Shown here: in pieces, positions 47,047 to 59,793 of the stretch
Position numbering within the stretch: the stretch's first letter is position 1
How the letters are laid out: the number at the start of each line of letters is the position of its first letter
DNA from: Epiperipatus broadwayi
Lineage: Eukaryota > Onychophora > Udeonychophora > Euonychophora > Peripatidae
DNA: 64,000 bases
Reading direction: 5' to 3'
NCBI GenBank assembly: GCA_028023455.1
Contig: JAQFVV010000017.1
Location: 1,796,501-1,860,500, forward strand
Made by a program: the position numbers and the translations under genes
Notes under the pieces: model-generated
Databases searched by the model: none
What the model was told of the DNA's origin: nothing
What the model saw: only the letters and a program-made list of their open reading frames with translations

Positions 47047-47800
47047 TATTTTATTGTGAAATTCTTGAAGTAAGGAGGTGGGATAAAAAGGCAATTTAAA
47101 GAAATATTTGCAAACAATATATTTTTCAAGAAAGAAAAAAGCAAGCCTACCACAGTTACAAAGCTTATTTAAATATTAATAAAATGAAAAGCATATTTTA
47201 TCTTTATTATAATGTAGTTGAAAATAAAAATCTAATAAACTTATCTAAATTTTATTTTCAAGAGAAAGAGAAAAAAGTGGCTATTACTATTGGACAGTTT
47301 ATTTAATTATCAATGAAATAAAAGCAACTGCACAGTATATGCCATTTTGAATGAATACCATATAAAATAAAATACTATCAGTCTATTTTTTTTTCTGTGA
47401 CCATTTATTTTTCTTTAATCAACTTATCTATCCTTTTTTTACCACTCATAATTATCTACCTGTAATATTTTTATTACATCCCCTTTTTTATGCAAATACA
47501 TAAAAATAAATTCTCTACCTATTATTAACTTTGCATAACCTTTCTTGCTAATCACACAATCGGTACTGTGGTATTAGAGCTGCGACATGAAGAATTATAA
47601 TCGTTTGATCATTAAATTAATTAGGTTATTAAATCACAAACATATTTTAAAATCTACATTTAAAAAAAAAAACAATTTAACAAAAAAAAATACGAAAAGC
47701 ATTAATGTGAAGAATAGTTAAATTGCGTGTTTAAATCAAATTGAGTGCGTGTTTGCACGTGCATATTCTGCATAATCTATTTAATACATTGTACAGGCTT
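47047..47800. other. AT-rich spacer
   Basis: No gene recognised. Confidence 0.4.
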
Positions 47801-47804
47801 ACAC

Positions 47805-48010
47805 CTGCATTTATATATGTAATATATGCGGGATTCGAACTCAGACTTTCACATGACCTACAACTCTCAGTATCATTTCATATTGCTGACTCACCTGATC
47901 ACACACATGTTGAAAAGATAAATAATCACCAATATCCGTATTTTGTGCTAAACCAGCACTCATCAGTTGGTTCAGATGATCATCTCCACACATATATGCA
48001 ATTAGTACTC
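47805..48010 (-). mobile_element. SINE/retrozyme-like repeat with B-box and hammerhead motif
   Basis: On the minus strand the order is hammerhead motif (47928-47971) then a tRNA-like stretch ending in gagttcgaatcccgc (47829-47845), a good B-box with GTTCGAATCC. An A-box is not convincing. The 26.2-26.6 kb repeats share the hammerhead part but not the B-box part, so this is a composite or a different subfamily. Confidence 0.5.
47928..47971 (-). ncRNA. hammerhead-like motif with complete helices
   Basis: Minus strand: ACCAA (helix I, pairs with UUGGU), CUGAUGA, stem II GUGCU-GGUUU-AGCAC (five perfect pairs), AAAA, helix III AU-ACGG-AU, cleavage triplet AUA. The only core deviation is GAAA to AAAA after C, consistent with CpG decay. 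Confidence 0.6.
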
Positions 48011-48403
48011 AGCTTTATATTAAGATAACCAATCTTCACACTTTAATGAGTGCTTCCATAGCCAATATGAAGCATTTTATTTGTAAATGTTAATGCAGGT
48101 AGTATAGTTCTTTTCAATAATGTTCTACATATTTAAAGTTGTGATTATTTATTAAATGCATAGGAAGTATGTAAATACTTTAAAGAGATGCTTTTTTCTT
48201 GTGACGAGTTTGAGAGGTCCTTCTATAATCAAAAACAACATTGTTTGCCTATTATAATCATTCAAGGTGTGCATATGCTAACAGTTAAATTCTTGCTCTA
48301 AAGTATACTTTATATTTATTATATGAGAAATATGTTTGATTTTTAATGAAGTTCTGTTTTTTTGCTTTTTGTCTCCATTTCTAATTTGGTTTGAATTTAA
48401 CTA

Positions 48404-48478
48404 AATATCACATGATCACCATTCCTTATGCTAGCACATAACTGTTATTAAAACAGGCAAAACTCTCCATACAGTTTA
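48404..48478. repeat. fragment of the PLE-associated repeat
   Basis: Contains tatcacatgatcaccattcc, tagcacataactgttatt and aggcaaaactctccatacag, all present around 2720 and 3140-3190 in the inverse order. Confidence 0.6.
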
Positions 48479-48479
48479 A

Positions 48480-49850
48480 CAAAATAGCTAAATACCTATC
48501 TATTTTTTTATTTTATGAGATATGTATATACTCATTTTATACTCTTTTCCTCATTGAATTGAATTTTTATAATATTTCTTACTTCTCCATTCTTTTGCCT
48601 TAACTATTCAATATTTTTTACTCTAGCTTCTAAAAATGCCATATCATCTGTATTCTTCTGGTTTGCAATATGAAAATTATTATCTTTTATTTCAATCTCC
48701 AATTTTTTTTAGAAATAAAATAAATATTAAAGAATGTCATCTTAATTTTTTTCAATTCTTTATATCCAAATTGTATTTATAAAAATTATTCATGGAAAGA
48801 CCTTCTAGCATTGTTAACAATCTCAAATTTATCATATATATAATTCCATAATCAATTTCTATCTATCCTATCATAAGCCTTTTTTATAACTAAAATGCAA
48901 TAAATAGTGATTTATTTTCCTTATAAAACATTTCAATCAGTCTAAATAGCAATAAGCAAGTTGGTCCTGTTCATCTTCCTAAACAAAGTCTATCCTGAAT
49001 TCAAGATTTTATTCTCTTCCATCTATGTCCATATCCTATCCATTAATATATATGTAATTATTTTATAAACTAAGAAAGTTATTGCTACTTGTCTATGGCT
49101 AGTCAATAACTTTAAAATTTTGTCTTTTTTCTTTTATTTTTTTATCATATTTTTAGTATAGGATATATTTTTATACAATCAAACATTGAATATTTTGTTA
49201 ACAATATAGAGAAGTATTCTAATATGATACCATACTTATTTTATAGATATATCCCATTAAGTCGAAAAAAGACTACAATAGTGCTATTATTTCACTTAAT
49301 CAAGAGTTTCCTTCAAATACATCCTTTTTATTTCCATAGCTAAATATTCTATGCAGAACATCTATTTTTCTTTATTTAATTTCACTGTAACTTCAGTTTA
49401 TAAAATATCATTAATAATAACTTTTGTATTGCCTCCTTTATTACTGTTATCATATTTATTTATTCTCTCCCGTTCATATATCTGAAGATATATTTTTTTT
49501 TCATCTCTCATATCTTAACAGATATATTTTTTCTCTATAAAAAGCTCTTAAAACTCTTTCCCTTAATTCATATTTCTATCCCCTTGCATATTTATAAAAA
49601 TAATTTTATATTAACATCTTGGGCTTTTCTTTTAGATATATTTTTTGATGCCATTATGTCATTGTTCATTCTATCTTTGCCCATATTTTACTTTATCTTA
49701 TTCATTTCTACCATCAGCATTACATCTCTGTCCTTGCCTATATTGAAACATAAACCTTCCAATCTCTTTCCGTTTCACCATCAACCTAATGACCTACTCG
49801 TCTGAACTAGTTTCGAATCTATCTTAAATGTAAAAATGTAATATATAAGT
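48480..49850 (-). pseudogene. LINE reverse transcriptase, strongly decayed
   Basis: Minus-strand translation from about 49150 downward recovers an RT in order. SHRQVAITFLVYKIITYILMDR corresponds to the YRGI.LL...YKI...IL..R entry block. MEENKILNSG then FRKMNRTNLLIAI corresponds to EEQAGFRKGRST.D. VIKKAYDRIDRN with LW (about 48890-48840) is the A motif, with Asp of AYDRID present. TDDMAFLEARVKNIE (about 48645-48600) is the YADD block, where the first residues are NTDD. Upstream parts (LRERVLRAFYREKIYLLRYE, about 49560-49500) fit the linker before the RT. Stops are frequent. The plus-strand 73-codon ORF here is a shadow. Confidence 0.68.
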
Positions 49851-50500
49851 CGAGTGGTAAAACTTTGTTATCATGGCCGCTTTGAATGGCATCATCCATT
49901 TACATACGAAAGTACGCTATAATTAGACAGGTTTGATAAAATTATAGCTTAGAAATCCTCATAAATTATTATAAAATGTTTTATTAATTTTTCAGTCAAT
50001 TCTTAATTATATTCACTATTATATTTGTATGTGGATGGATAAGTTAAACATTGGAATGATATATATATATATTTAAGTTTAAATAAAAATAATGTAAAAT
50101 GTTTTCTTTAAAATATATTTAACGGTTTACTGATTTAATGTTTTACATATATAATTGAAACTAAAGTATTTTCTTTAAATTTGCTTTTTTTTTTAATAAA
50201 CAAATAATATTGTAAAAACAAATATGTTAAAAGTTATTTATTTCAGTAAAATAAAAATCATCGTTTTTAATTAAAAATGAGAATTTTGTGTAAACAAGAA
50301 ATCAATTAGTGATCGCACCCCGGGTAAAAAAGTAAAATCTAGTTTACTGATTGATTTTTGTTTGCAACAAAAGACTTTCTCATTAAATCAGAATACCGTT
50401 CTTTCTGCTAAACTTTAACATTCTATAACACCTAAAAAGGAATTTAATTAATGAAACTGAATCAAATTATATACTTTATATATTTTAATAAATTTTAAGT
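49851..50500. other. AT-rich spacer
   Basis: No gene recognised. Confidence 0.35.
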
Positions 50501-50506
50501 AAATTA

Positions 50507-50960
50507 AATGTAACACCTCGGAGATGTTATCTGTTGTAGAAATTGGATTATATTATTTTGTTTAATTAAAAGTCAATTGGTCCCGAGGCAAACGAAATTC
50601 CAAAAAGGTGTTAAGGTTTTGTGAAAATGTATAAATAGGCCTTATTTTAAGCGGGAAAAGATATACTCCATCTTGCTTTTGAATAGCAATTACTATCCAA
50701 GTTATAAGTTGGTTAATTTTACCATGTCCGGCTAAATGTCAGGCAAAATTTTGCTGCCATTCCCATGATGGGACGCCGAAGTTCAATCCATCCAATGCTG
50801 AAGTAACATCCAAAAAGATTATACCAAATAAAAGATGTCATAAGCCGCTAAAAGGGACTTGCCATCGTTCCAACACCATTTTAAATCGTCTCGCAACTGA
50901 ATAAGAACATGCCATAAGCCGCCAAAGAACTCACCTTCGTTCCTGCTCAAATCTATCCAG
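50507..50960 (+). promoter_or_regulatory. LTR-like or promoter-like block
   Basis: Starts TGTAACACCTCGG and has a TATA box in atgtataaataggcc (50625-50640). A less AT-rich leader follows with a direct repeat gccataagccgc at about 50836 and 50911, and an AATAAA at about 50825. This would fit a solo LTR or a core promoter with leader. No matching LTR copy, terminal CA or target duplication was found. Confidence 0.3.
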
Positions 50961-51779
50961 TCCAGCTATAGAACTGTTATAATATTATTTAAATTCGCAG
51001 AGCTCTGTGTGAAATTCAAAACAATCATTATTTCTTCAAAAACAGGTTAGCTAACCATATTATTGAAACTTCTTTCTAAATTGTTTTCCAAATAATCTTT
51101 AAATTCTATAAAATGAAATACTTTTGTAAATTTCTTTATTAATTCAATATTGTAAACTCTTTCTATAAATGAAATACTTTTGCTAAATTTCTGTGTTAAT
51201 TAATGTTTTGCTATATAATTTAATCACTGCAGTTATATTTTGCTTTTCTTTTGCTTATTTTAATTATTATTAATTATGCCTATGTTTCGAAACGGCGTGC
51301 ATTTAATTATAAAATATGTTTTTAAAGATATAAATTTAAAATCTTCGTATTATTATTTATATAGCGTCATTTCGTGCGCTGTTTCGAAACCCAAATTCAT
51401 ATTTTGTCATTTAGTAAATTAATTAATTACATTCATATCGGCCTTTCAAGCCAAATTGTGCAAACTTTTGCGAGTGTTAAATAATAAATGAATACCTCTG
51501 ACCAAAAAAGATATAGAATTTATGCTGATTTATATAAATTAATTAATATAAATATAAAATGTGGCTTTTTCAACCTTTAATTATTATATTACTAAAGATT
51601 AAACTAGCCTGGAGTGCAATCATAAGTATATTTTTTTAGTAAAGTATTCGTAAGTCCCTTATTAAATATACTTTCCCCCCTTTTTAAAGTTTAGTAGTTA
51701 TAGATAACTAAAGAGATTGAATGGGATAAAGTAAAGTTTGTATATATATATTCCCGTCAGTAGCATATCGTATTTCTCA
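50961..51779. repeat. AT-rich spacer with a small inverted repeat
   Basis: gtttcgaaacggcgtgca at 51287-51304 is inverted at about 51373-51391 (tgcgctgtttcgaaac). Spacing about 70 bp; possibly a very short MITE. A duplicated phrase ctataaatgaaatactttt occurs at 51108 and 51162. Confidence 0.45.
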
Positions 51780-52100
51780 TGCTACAGAAGAGTTGGCTCG
51801 TTTGATCAAGCTGATGAACTGGTGTTCGTTTAATATATGATATTTAATTTATAATATCCTTCGGCTTGGCGGATGTGAAACATTAATATTTTCTCGTTGT
51901 GCTGTTTTATATATATAAGATGGAGCCACGGTAAGTCCAGCCCATCTTCCTCTTTTATGGGTAGTGCAGTAGCGAAGTCTGAGCTATGGGCCAGATTAGC
52001 ACGTAAGTCCCCCCACTTCATCGAACCAATAAAGGTTCCCTTTTTAGCAGCATGACACCGGTTATTGGGTAAACCGTTGTTTGTCACAAAAACCCTAAAA
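51780..52100. other. less AT-rich block, unassigned
   Basis: An 85-codon minus ORF (51830-52087) has no family signature. The plus strand has gccacggtaagtcc, a perfect-looking splice donor, at about 51925. Could be a relic exon or LTR-element leader. Confidence 0.25.
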
Positions 52101-52779
52101 CTATTCTTCTATCCGCAGAGCAACTTTATTATTATCTTTTACTTGTGCCTACCATATTAGTAAAATCATTATAGCCAACTCTTTCCTCACGAATATGCAA
52201 TCTTTGGCATTAAACTGAAGCATTTTTGAAAACCCGTTCGATCTAAAGCTATCTGGGATGCTTTATATGCCCATGCTTAATATAAGAACTTATTATAATC
52301 ACATGTATTTAATATATTCACTCCAGACTTGGTTTGATTTCACAAACAATAGCCACTCGAACTGATGATGAAAGGGCATAACTAATAAAAGTTAATGTAG
52401 TGATTAGTTATATAGTAGGGTATTTGTTTCCATTAAATAATATTGGCACAATTGAATAATAGCCAACGTATCAATTATTGTTTAAATGGCCTAGAGTAAT
52501 GTTACTTTATAAATAAAATGCCTGCGTGCATTTGCCAACAACAATTGTCAATAAATATATTTTAATTCATCATATATCAGTTTCTGTCTTATTATTAAAT
52601 CAATCCAATTCACTAATTACCCATAGCTCTTTCATTAGTAAAACCCTTATTAAATTAATATATTAGATTTTAACTTTGGAATGTCTTTAGTATTTAAGTT
52701 GTTTATATGTATGTTTAAGTCCATGAGTCTTTTGTTTTCTCCGATTTGCTAGTGGGCTGGATTAAGAATTAATTCTCAT

Positions 52780-52965
52780 GTGCCATCATTGTTATGTTGT
52801 CCATTAGGTGTTTGACCTGGGGCTTGGAGAGTGGGTTCAAATCCAGGCTGGTTCCTGACCAAAATCTCGGGCTCGACTGGGTTTGAAGTACATTCCAGCT
52901 CGTGTTAGATGGATAAGCATGTTTTGTCCAGCACAATATATATAAATACATACACACATGCACAC
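52780..52965 (+). mobile_element. SINE-like repeat with B-box (second family)
   Basis: A tRNA-like start (about 52800) has agtgggttcaaatccaggct as B-box at 52830-52850, followed by a conserved-looking tail (ctgaccaaaatctcgggctcg, then gtacattccagctcgtgt) and a TA-rich end. It has no similarity to the 44-kb SINE beyond the tRNA boxes. Confidence 0.55.
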
Positions 52966-53364
52966 TTTCTTTCATTAATTTAATGATTATAAATTAATTC
53001 ATCAAGTACAAGGTTTCCAACCTGGAGTATCTGTACCACCACTGGGTATGGTAATAACAGCCTTAAATAAGTATGTTATGCTATTAATATATTCCAAATA
53101 TAATTGTCATCAACATTTCTGGGCTAGCCCATGCTGGTAGGGTCTGTAAGCCACAACAGCAACATTTTCAGATTTCTTTTTGGATATGGATACGGTGATG
53201 TTGCATAAACTTTTTTTCTTATTGCAGGGTCTGATAATTCAAAATGTCTGGTTAAGATTCAAGATAGCTAGTGAAATTTCCAAAAAAGCACACCCTCACT
53301 TCCATGGCTTCTAAACCTCCTGCACATGCATGTGACGTACTGTATCGGTACACTGCTTCTAAAC

Positions 53365-53430
53365 CATTAAGCATCACATGATCACAGGTGGCAATACTGT
53401 ATGGAGAGTTTTGCTCTGTTTGTTTACACT
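53365..53430. repeat. fragment of the PLE-associated repeat
   Basis: attaagcatcacatgatcac joined directly to ggtggcaatactgtatggag and agttttgctctgttt; an internal deletion relative to 58925-59045. Confidence 0.6.
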
Positions 53431-54012
53431 GCTTCTACTTATTTTTTTATTGTAATGAATAGGGGATGCCAGATAATTTACTAAAAGCTAAAGGGATAGG
53501 GGGCACCAAAATGTTGGGAATCTCTGAATTAGTATTTTATCTAAATCTCTAATGTGTAATCAACTTTTTTAAATAATTTTTTTATAGAAATGAACATATC
53601 CCACGCATCTAAAAAAAAATCACTATTTTTATTCAAACATGTTAGCATCATGTGTACTTTATTACTAGTATTTCCACTTCTACCTTTCATTTTTTTTTAT
53701 AAAACACATAATCAAACAGTTTTGTTTTTCAGCATCTTATTTACAGGGTCATTTGTCTCCCCAATGCCACATTATCTTTTTTTTAAATATCTTAACAATA
53801 TCTAAAAACCTTAATACCTACACACACAGACTTAGATTTTTCTCCCTTATAGCTATCTTCATTTTCACATTCTTTAATCATAGCATAATCTAATAATATA
53901 TATTTCCCTACTCTTATTTTTCACATATCATTTTTCTCTCCATGACACATCTTTCTTATCCTGTAAATAATTTTTCCAGTAGATAGATATCTTTCCCTCA
54001 ATTTTTCTTGCA
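53431..54012. other. pyrimidine-rich spacer
   Basis: No gene recognised; strongly T/C-biased on the plus strand. Confidence 0.35.
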
Positions 54013-55235
54013 GTTATTTTTTTTTTTCTCAAAGTAACCTTTATTAATAAAAGACTACAAAAATTTTGGGTACACTTACCCATTGAGGATAACACAGTGG
54101 TTCAATGTAACAAGGTAAAATGTACATATGTTCAAAAATAATTACATCCATAAACATTGCTGTAATGTGATTAATGTGTATCTGTATGTGGATCCACATA
54201 GCCCGGCCATCGAGAAGTTAACCATCACCCAATGGTCTCACCCCTGGGGCCCCGAAGCAAAGACTCAAATGCTTCAGCTGAATAGGTGAAGTCCAGCATT
54301 GTGCCAACCACCACAACAGGCAGCGAGGTCCAAGGCCCAAGTTCACCAAGCAATAGACTCTCAAATCATAGCCGAGCCATGTCAAGACTTTTCTGAATAC
54401 TTCTGCCTCCCAATTAGCAGTCCAAATGAGCAGGGACCACAATCGGTCTACCTGTCCAGAATTGGAAAGCCAACTTGGGTAAAAACTAAGAAGTAATAAG
54501 TAAAGAACCAGATTGACACTGCCCAAAACCAGCCTATCAGAGACACAGCATCCAACCAGAGCAGGAATAGCACCAACTTTGACTGTGTAGACCCCCAGCA
54601 GGTGTTCTGGACAGTGGTAAAATTGTTAACAGCCCACACCATAAACCAGATACCTAATGTCTACAACCAGCCACCCCTGAAGAAAAGGGGGGAGTGCAAA
54701 CGCATGCCCACAAAACAGAACTCCATGATGTTACAAAAAAAATGGTGGTGGCTCAAAATAGACCAACTGCTTTACAAATGCACTAAATTTAAAGCTAACA
54801 AATGTAACCTAATGATAGTGAGTGCAAATCAACACTGACCTATCAAATGATCCATCAAGGGGTGCAGTAGCCCTTCGTGGAGAAGTCCATGTGAAGGTAG
54901 TGACTTTCACCCTCCCAGCAGGTATTTCCAGGCTAGATGATGATCGTTGACCATCCCCCCAAATGAACCAAGCCCCTTATGACCACTATCACCACACTTG
55001 AGGAAAAGGAGTGCAAACTCACACCCACCAATACAACATTTAATTCATGTAGTCTTGAAATCAAGCTGGATTTACATGCACACCATGGGAATAAATAATA
55101 TGTCCATATCATCTTGCACACTGAGGTCAATGGAGCTGAACATCTGCCCTTGATCATCATCAGACTCCTGTGTCTGCAAATGTTCACAGCAGCTGCTAAA
55201 CCCACCAATCAAAGTCCTTCACGGTTCACAATGAT
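54013..55235 (-). mobile_element. polyadenylated retroposed sequence, family unknown
   Basis: Read on the minus strand the block ends with attaataaaggttactttgag and a run of A. That is a polyadenylation signal followed by a poly-A tail, so it was copied from a processed RNA. It is much less AT-rich than its flanks. Two related internal parts lie about 325 bp apart (around 54660-54730 and 54985-55050), each with aggaaaaggagtgcaaac-like text. Minus ORFs of 64-102 codons show no known domain. Candidates are the 3' part of an unrecognised LINE or a retrocopied non-coding transcript. A possible target duplication atttttctt(t)g flanks it (about 54001 and 55234) but is low complexity. Confidence 0.5.
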
Positions 55236-57297
55236 TTTTCTTTGTTGATACTAGTTGGATTCTGCTTTTTTTGATTGAATTTTAGGTTTTGGTTAATAAT
55301 GAATGATACAAGTATAATCTGAAAGTTTGTTGTTAAACTTTGGAAAATTCTCAATAATTATTGATTGAAAAGTATGATTAATTTGTAGTTTCAAAGTTTC
55401 TGTTTAGGTCTAAAACATCATTTGTGCTCATTTTTGTCTTTAGATCATTATTTTTTAGCTCAGGAATCACTTCATTGTAGTTCTATGTTGATTTGAAAAA
55501 TTTTTATTTATTGATTTTTTTAGGGGAGGGGGGATTCACCGGAAGGGGAGTGATAACTTCTGTCCTGATCATCGGAGAAATCTGATTTTTGAGCAGGGCA
55601 ATAGCTTAGGTTTTTTTCTATAATGTTCACTTCCCAAAATTGAGATCGAATTAATAATTGAAACTTGTTTAACACTGCTAAAATCTGATGCAAAGATAAA
55701 ATTCTTAAAACCATCATTGCTAACATATTATATTCAGTGTTTTCTATGAGATTTGATGTGCAAATGAATTTCCTGTTTATGCTATTAATAAAATTAGGAT
55801 TTCTAGTGTCTATTCTTTTTAGAAATATTTGGTTTCATTTAAAATTATTTTTAAAAGGTTTATAATATTTTAATGATTCCAAGAATTATTTAAGCTAGCT
55901 TTTGTCTCTTTCTAATGGCATCCATTTGCATAAAACGGAACGATGGATAATTTCAATTATCATTGAATGAAAACTGTTTCAAAATTTCTTCTAAAGATGA
56001 AAAAACAATAAAACAGACATTCACTTACATTTTGGTAACCTTTTTGTTTATGAATCCAACAATGGACTATGACTTTGGTGAATAGAACAGGGAGCCTGAA
56101 ACAGCCAAAACTGGAATCTCAGGCTCCCTCTAATGGACTCTTGCAGTTATTTTTTTTACTGATATTAATATCTATTGAAAGTATGTTAGTAGATTATCAT
56201 TCATCAAAATTATTGATACCACTATTCAATGATAATTCCTCAAAGCTAGCACTTGCATTAACCCAGTTCATATTATGCTAGATACCTTATGGGATCTTCT
56301 ACTTTAGCCTCATAGTGTACCTTGGATATCCATTCATTATCATTTGTTAATAGAAACTCAAAATATATTTATTTGAAAATACTATACTTTCTTTATAGTT
56401 TTTCTCAATATGTAGACCCTATTATTTGGCAAAAATGTGTTGAAATGATGATAAAACAAATTTAAGTTTAAAAAAAAACATTTAGATTATCTGCAGTGGA
56501 TATCATTATTGTCTAATAATTTATAAAATAAGCTCCTATTTTGCTCAAAACATTCAGTATATAATATTTGTATAAATAAATAAAAACCATGAATATACCG
56601 GTTTCTTGTACATAAATTGAAATGGAAAACGTGGTTTTATAGTTACCTTTATTATTTAAATTTTGTATATAATTTTTTTTATATTTGTAATATTTTAAAA
56701 GTATTTATTTTTTTATTTTTTCGGAAGATATACTTATAGTTCAAAATATTAGAAAATATTTTCATTTGGACACACATACACTAAGAGATTACATTTTAAA
56801 GAGTCATGTATATATATAAATAGCTTTTTTAAAATCAGAAAATAAAAAGTAGTTAGTAATGTTAAAATGCAATGAATACATGATAAGAAAGTTAACTCTC
56901 CCACTATGGATTTGTTTTTCTTTCAATTTTCTATTATTCTAATAATGTAAACTGCCCGTGTGTGCTTATGGAAAAATAATTTTAAAAATAATACATTTTT
57001 CTATTGACAAAAAACAAATATTATTACAATTTTGCTAGTAAAAAAATAAATATATCTGAACAAAAATAATGCTATGATTGTATGCTTTACTTCCCAAATT
57101 ATATATAAAAAACAATTTAAATTTATTAAATATTAATATATGGTGTATCCGAATTTAGTCCAGTCCCATATGGCTATTTAAGTTAGATAGCTGGATTGGA
57201 AGACATATGGATGTTTGAAAATTTCAGAGTTTCTACTTAATAGTTATACATTAGATAATGTCCTGGTAATTTTAATCTAATGATTGAATATCCTAGC
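55236..57297. other. AT-rich spacer
   Basis: No gene recognised. At 56083-56130 agggagcctgaaacagcc is followed by the inverted aatctcaggctccct, a small stem. Confidence 0.35.
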
Positions 57298-57337
57298 ATC
57301 TCACTGAGGACGGCAGTAGCAGAAACCGGTCTGAGGT
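57298..57337 (+). ncRNA. hammerhead ribozyme candidate (type I), best in window
   Basis: Plus strand in order: AUCUCA (helix I), CUGAGGA (exact CUGANGA), stem II around GGC-AGUA-GC with one mismatch, GAAA (exact), helix III ACC/GGU, cleavage triplet GUC, then UGAGGU, which pairs with AUCUCA over all six positions (one G-U). Every conserved core position is present. Helix III is tiny, as in PLE and retrozyme hammerheads. No PLE ORF is recognisable within 1 kb. Confidence 0.65.
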
Positions 57338-58924
57338 TGGGGGTAGTCTACAAAGCTTGTTAAGACTTTGTTTTGTAAGCTCTATATATAACATATTAAA
57401 TATTATATATATATTAAATTAAAAACAATAACTTTTAAATTTCTTTTGCATCTTACATTAATGGCATCCATTAAAGTTTCTGTTTTTTCTCCTATGTTCA
57501 TCTTTTGCTGCTGTACAAATGTAGTTGTTGTTTTTTTTGCAATTGAAGAAGTTCCACCAATTGACCAAAATAGGTGGTTTTAATGGGTATATTGTAGATG
57601 TTACATGTATAAATTCATCAGCTTCAACTGGATAATAGTGATAACAGCATATTCCAGAGTGTCTCAAAAAGCATAATTTATTATTGAACAGTGCTACCAT
57701 GAGGAATCTTGCCTCAAAGAAAAAGTAAATTATTTTTGTTGTAATTAAAAACCAATTTATTTTTTTATATACCAAAAGTTATGAACCATATGCAAAGCCA
57801 TTCAAGATAGTGACCATTTAATGTCAATTGTTTTCTCACTTAATTGTTTTTACTCAGCATTTGATGTCCAAAAAATTATCAAGCTAGGCAAATATTTCGA
57901 TATAACATTAACTCCTTTACCTTCCAGTTTTGAATGTAAGGATTCATGATTTAAATTTTAGTATGAATTTTAATATGAGATTCTGAAACATTATTTTCAT
58001 TAAATTGAACATTACATAAATCACAAGTGTATGATCCATTCGCTTCTATTTTATTCCCATTATGTGACATTGCTTTGTAAATATAATCATATAATCGCAT
58101 TCAAAAGAAAAGTACATTTGCATATACAGAATTATAATATGAACATAAAGTTGCCCAATGGTTAAACAATTTTTTATAGTAAGAATACCAGTATTTGTTT
58201 CCCTCTATCTTTTTAAACATTTACTTTTTTAGTAATATTTCTATCTCTTTTTATCCAATAATAGGGCACTAGTCAGTTGAAGAAACAAATACAATTAAGC
58301 GATTGTCCACATACTTGTATTAAATTAACTTTTGACGAATTTTATAAATTGCCCATTACCCATACTTCACTGATACTTATCACACACAACTTTGGTGATT
58401 CATTTTCTTGCTCTTTCACTACATGGCTGTCTTACATTTTTATATTGATGGCAGAACATTTTAATTTCCTTTTGATAAAAATATATATTCTTTTAATACT
58501 CAAATAACAAATAAACACGTGTTAATAAATTTTTAATTGTTATTTCAAATATATTAATTATATCAATATAAATCTGTACTAGATTTAAAAAGCATATTTG
58601 AGATATAATGCAAGGTAAACATATATATACAAGTATTACATTAGATTTTTTCTTCCTTATTACTCCATCTTTATGATCTTTCGTTAAATATTAAAATCTT
58701 TATTGCCGTTTTAGACATTGTATATATTTTTAGTAGTTATATATGGAGACTATTTCCATTATGTAGTTGAAATTGTCACATTTTAGAAAATTCTAAACTA
58801 TTTATGGTTTTATAACAAAAATGTTATCACAAATTTCAGGCAAATATTATTACATTTTTTATATATACCTATATATTATTTTTAAACATTATTTAATTTA
58901 ATAGTTTATTAATCGCCCATTAAT
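57338..58924. other. AT-rich spacer
   Basis: A 105-codon minus ORF (57458-57775) and a 76-codon plus ORF (58277-58507) have no family signature; I do not call them genes. Confidence 0.35.
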
Positions 58925-59045
58925 AGTTATTATTAAACCATTAAACATCATATGATCACCATCTCTTATGCTAACACATAACTGTTATTGAACAGGCTCT
59001 GGTTGGCACAAGGTGGCACTACTGTATGGATAGTTTTGCCTGTTT
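58925..59045. repeat. copy of the PLE-associated repeat
   Basis: attaaacatcatatgatcac, tatgctaacacataactg, then aacaggctctggttggcaca and ggtggcactactgtatgg to gttttgcctgttta. Matches 3050-3195 in rearranged order, ends forming aacaggc/gcctgtt. Confidence 0.7.
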
Positions 59046-59793
59046 ATTATTTTTCATTTAAACAGAATTTTTTTATATATTTTGTTTTATTATTAATAAA
59101 GTACACCATTCTTAATGTCATTTTCATCAAATGTATATTTTTGATTGTGTGTCTCTATTAAAGAATTATTTAGTCATATTTATTTGTCGTTTAATTTTGT
59201 TTTAAATGAGATTCTTTGTATTTGTTATGTAGTAATTTATTATATTTTCTTTATCATATGTTTTACATTTTATTTCATAAATTCTCTTTAAATTACTGTT
59301 GTTTTAATTTTAAGTATTTATTTAATATGCTTATGATAATTTATATATATATTTGTTTATATCATTTTTATTAATAATATTGTTTATTTATTTTTAATTT
59401 TATTTATAACATTTTTTTTTTTAAATATTTTTTTGTTTTGTTTTATTAGTTAAATATAATTTTAAATTTTTTACTTATTTTTTGAATTTTTTTATGCATT
59501 TTTTTTAACAATAAATTTATTGCCTTGTATAGTTTTTTGCTTAAACTATTTAGTTTAAATGGTACTACAAATAGGTATTTAAATACAGTTGATCATAGCA
59601 AACTAAACAAAAACATATTGTATGATAAAATGCATTGAATAAAAGTTATATAAAAAGGAAATGTAAAAAATTGTAAATGTTTAAAACTATCATCTATTCA
59701 ACAAAACACTGAAAAACAAATGTTGTAAATAATATTAATATATTTCAGGATGTATCTGTTCATGTCATCATGTGTAATAGTTTTTACTATGAT
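59046..59793. other. very AT-rich spacer
   Basis: 59060-59530 is almost entirely A/T. No gene. Confidence 0.4.

Noticed and set aside
52830-52850. Functional tRNA gene at the second B-box
   Set aside because: No acceptor stem pairing; SINE-like tail follows.
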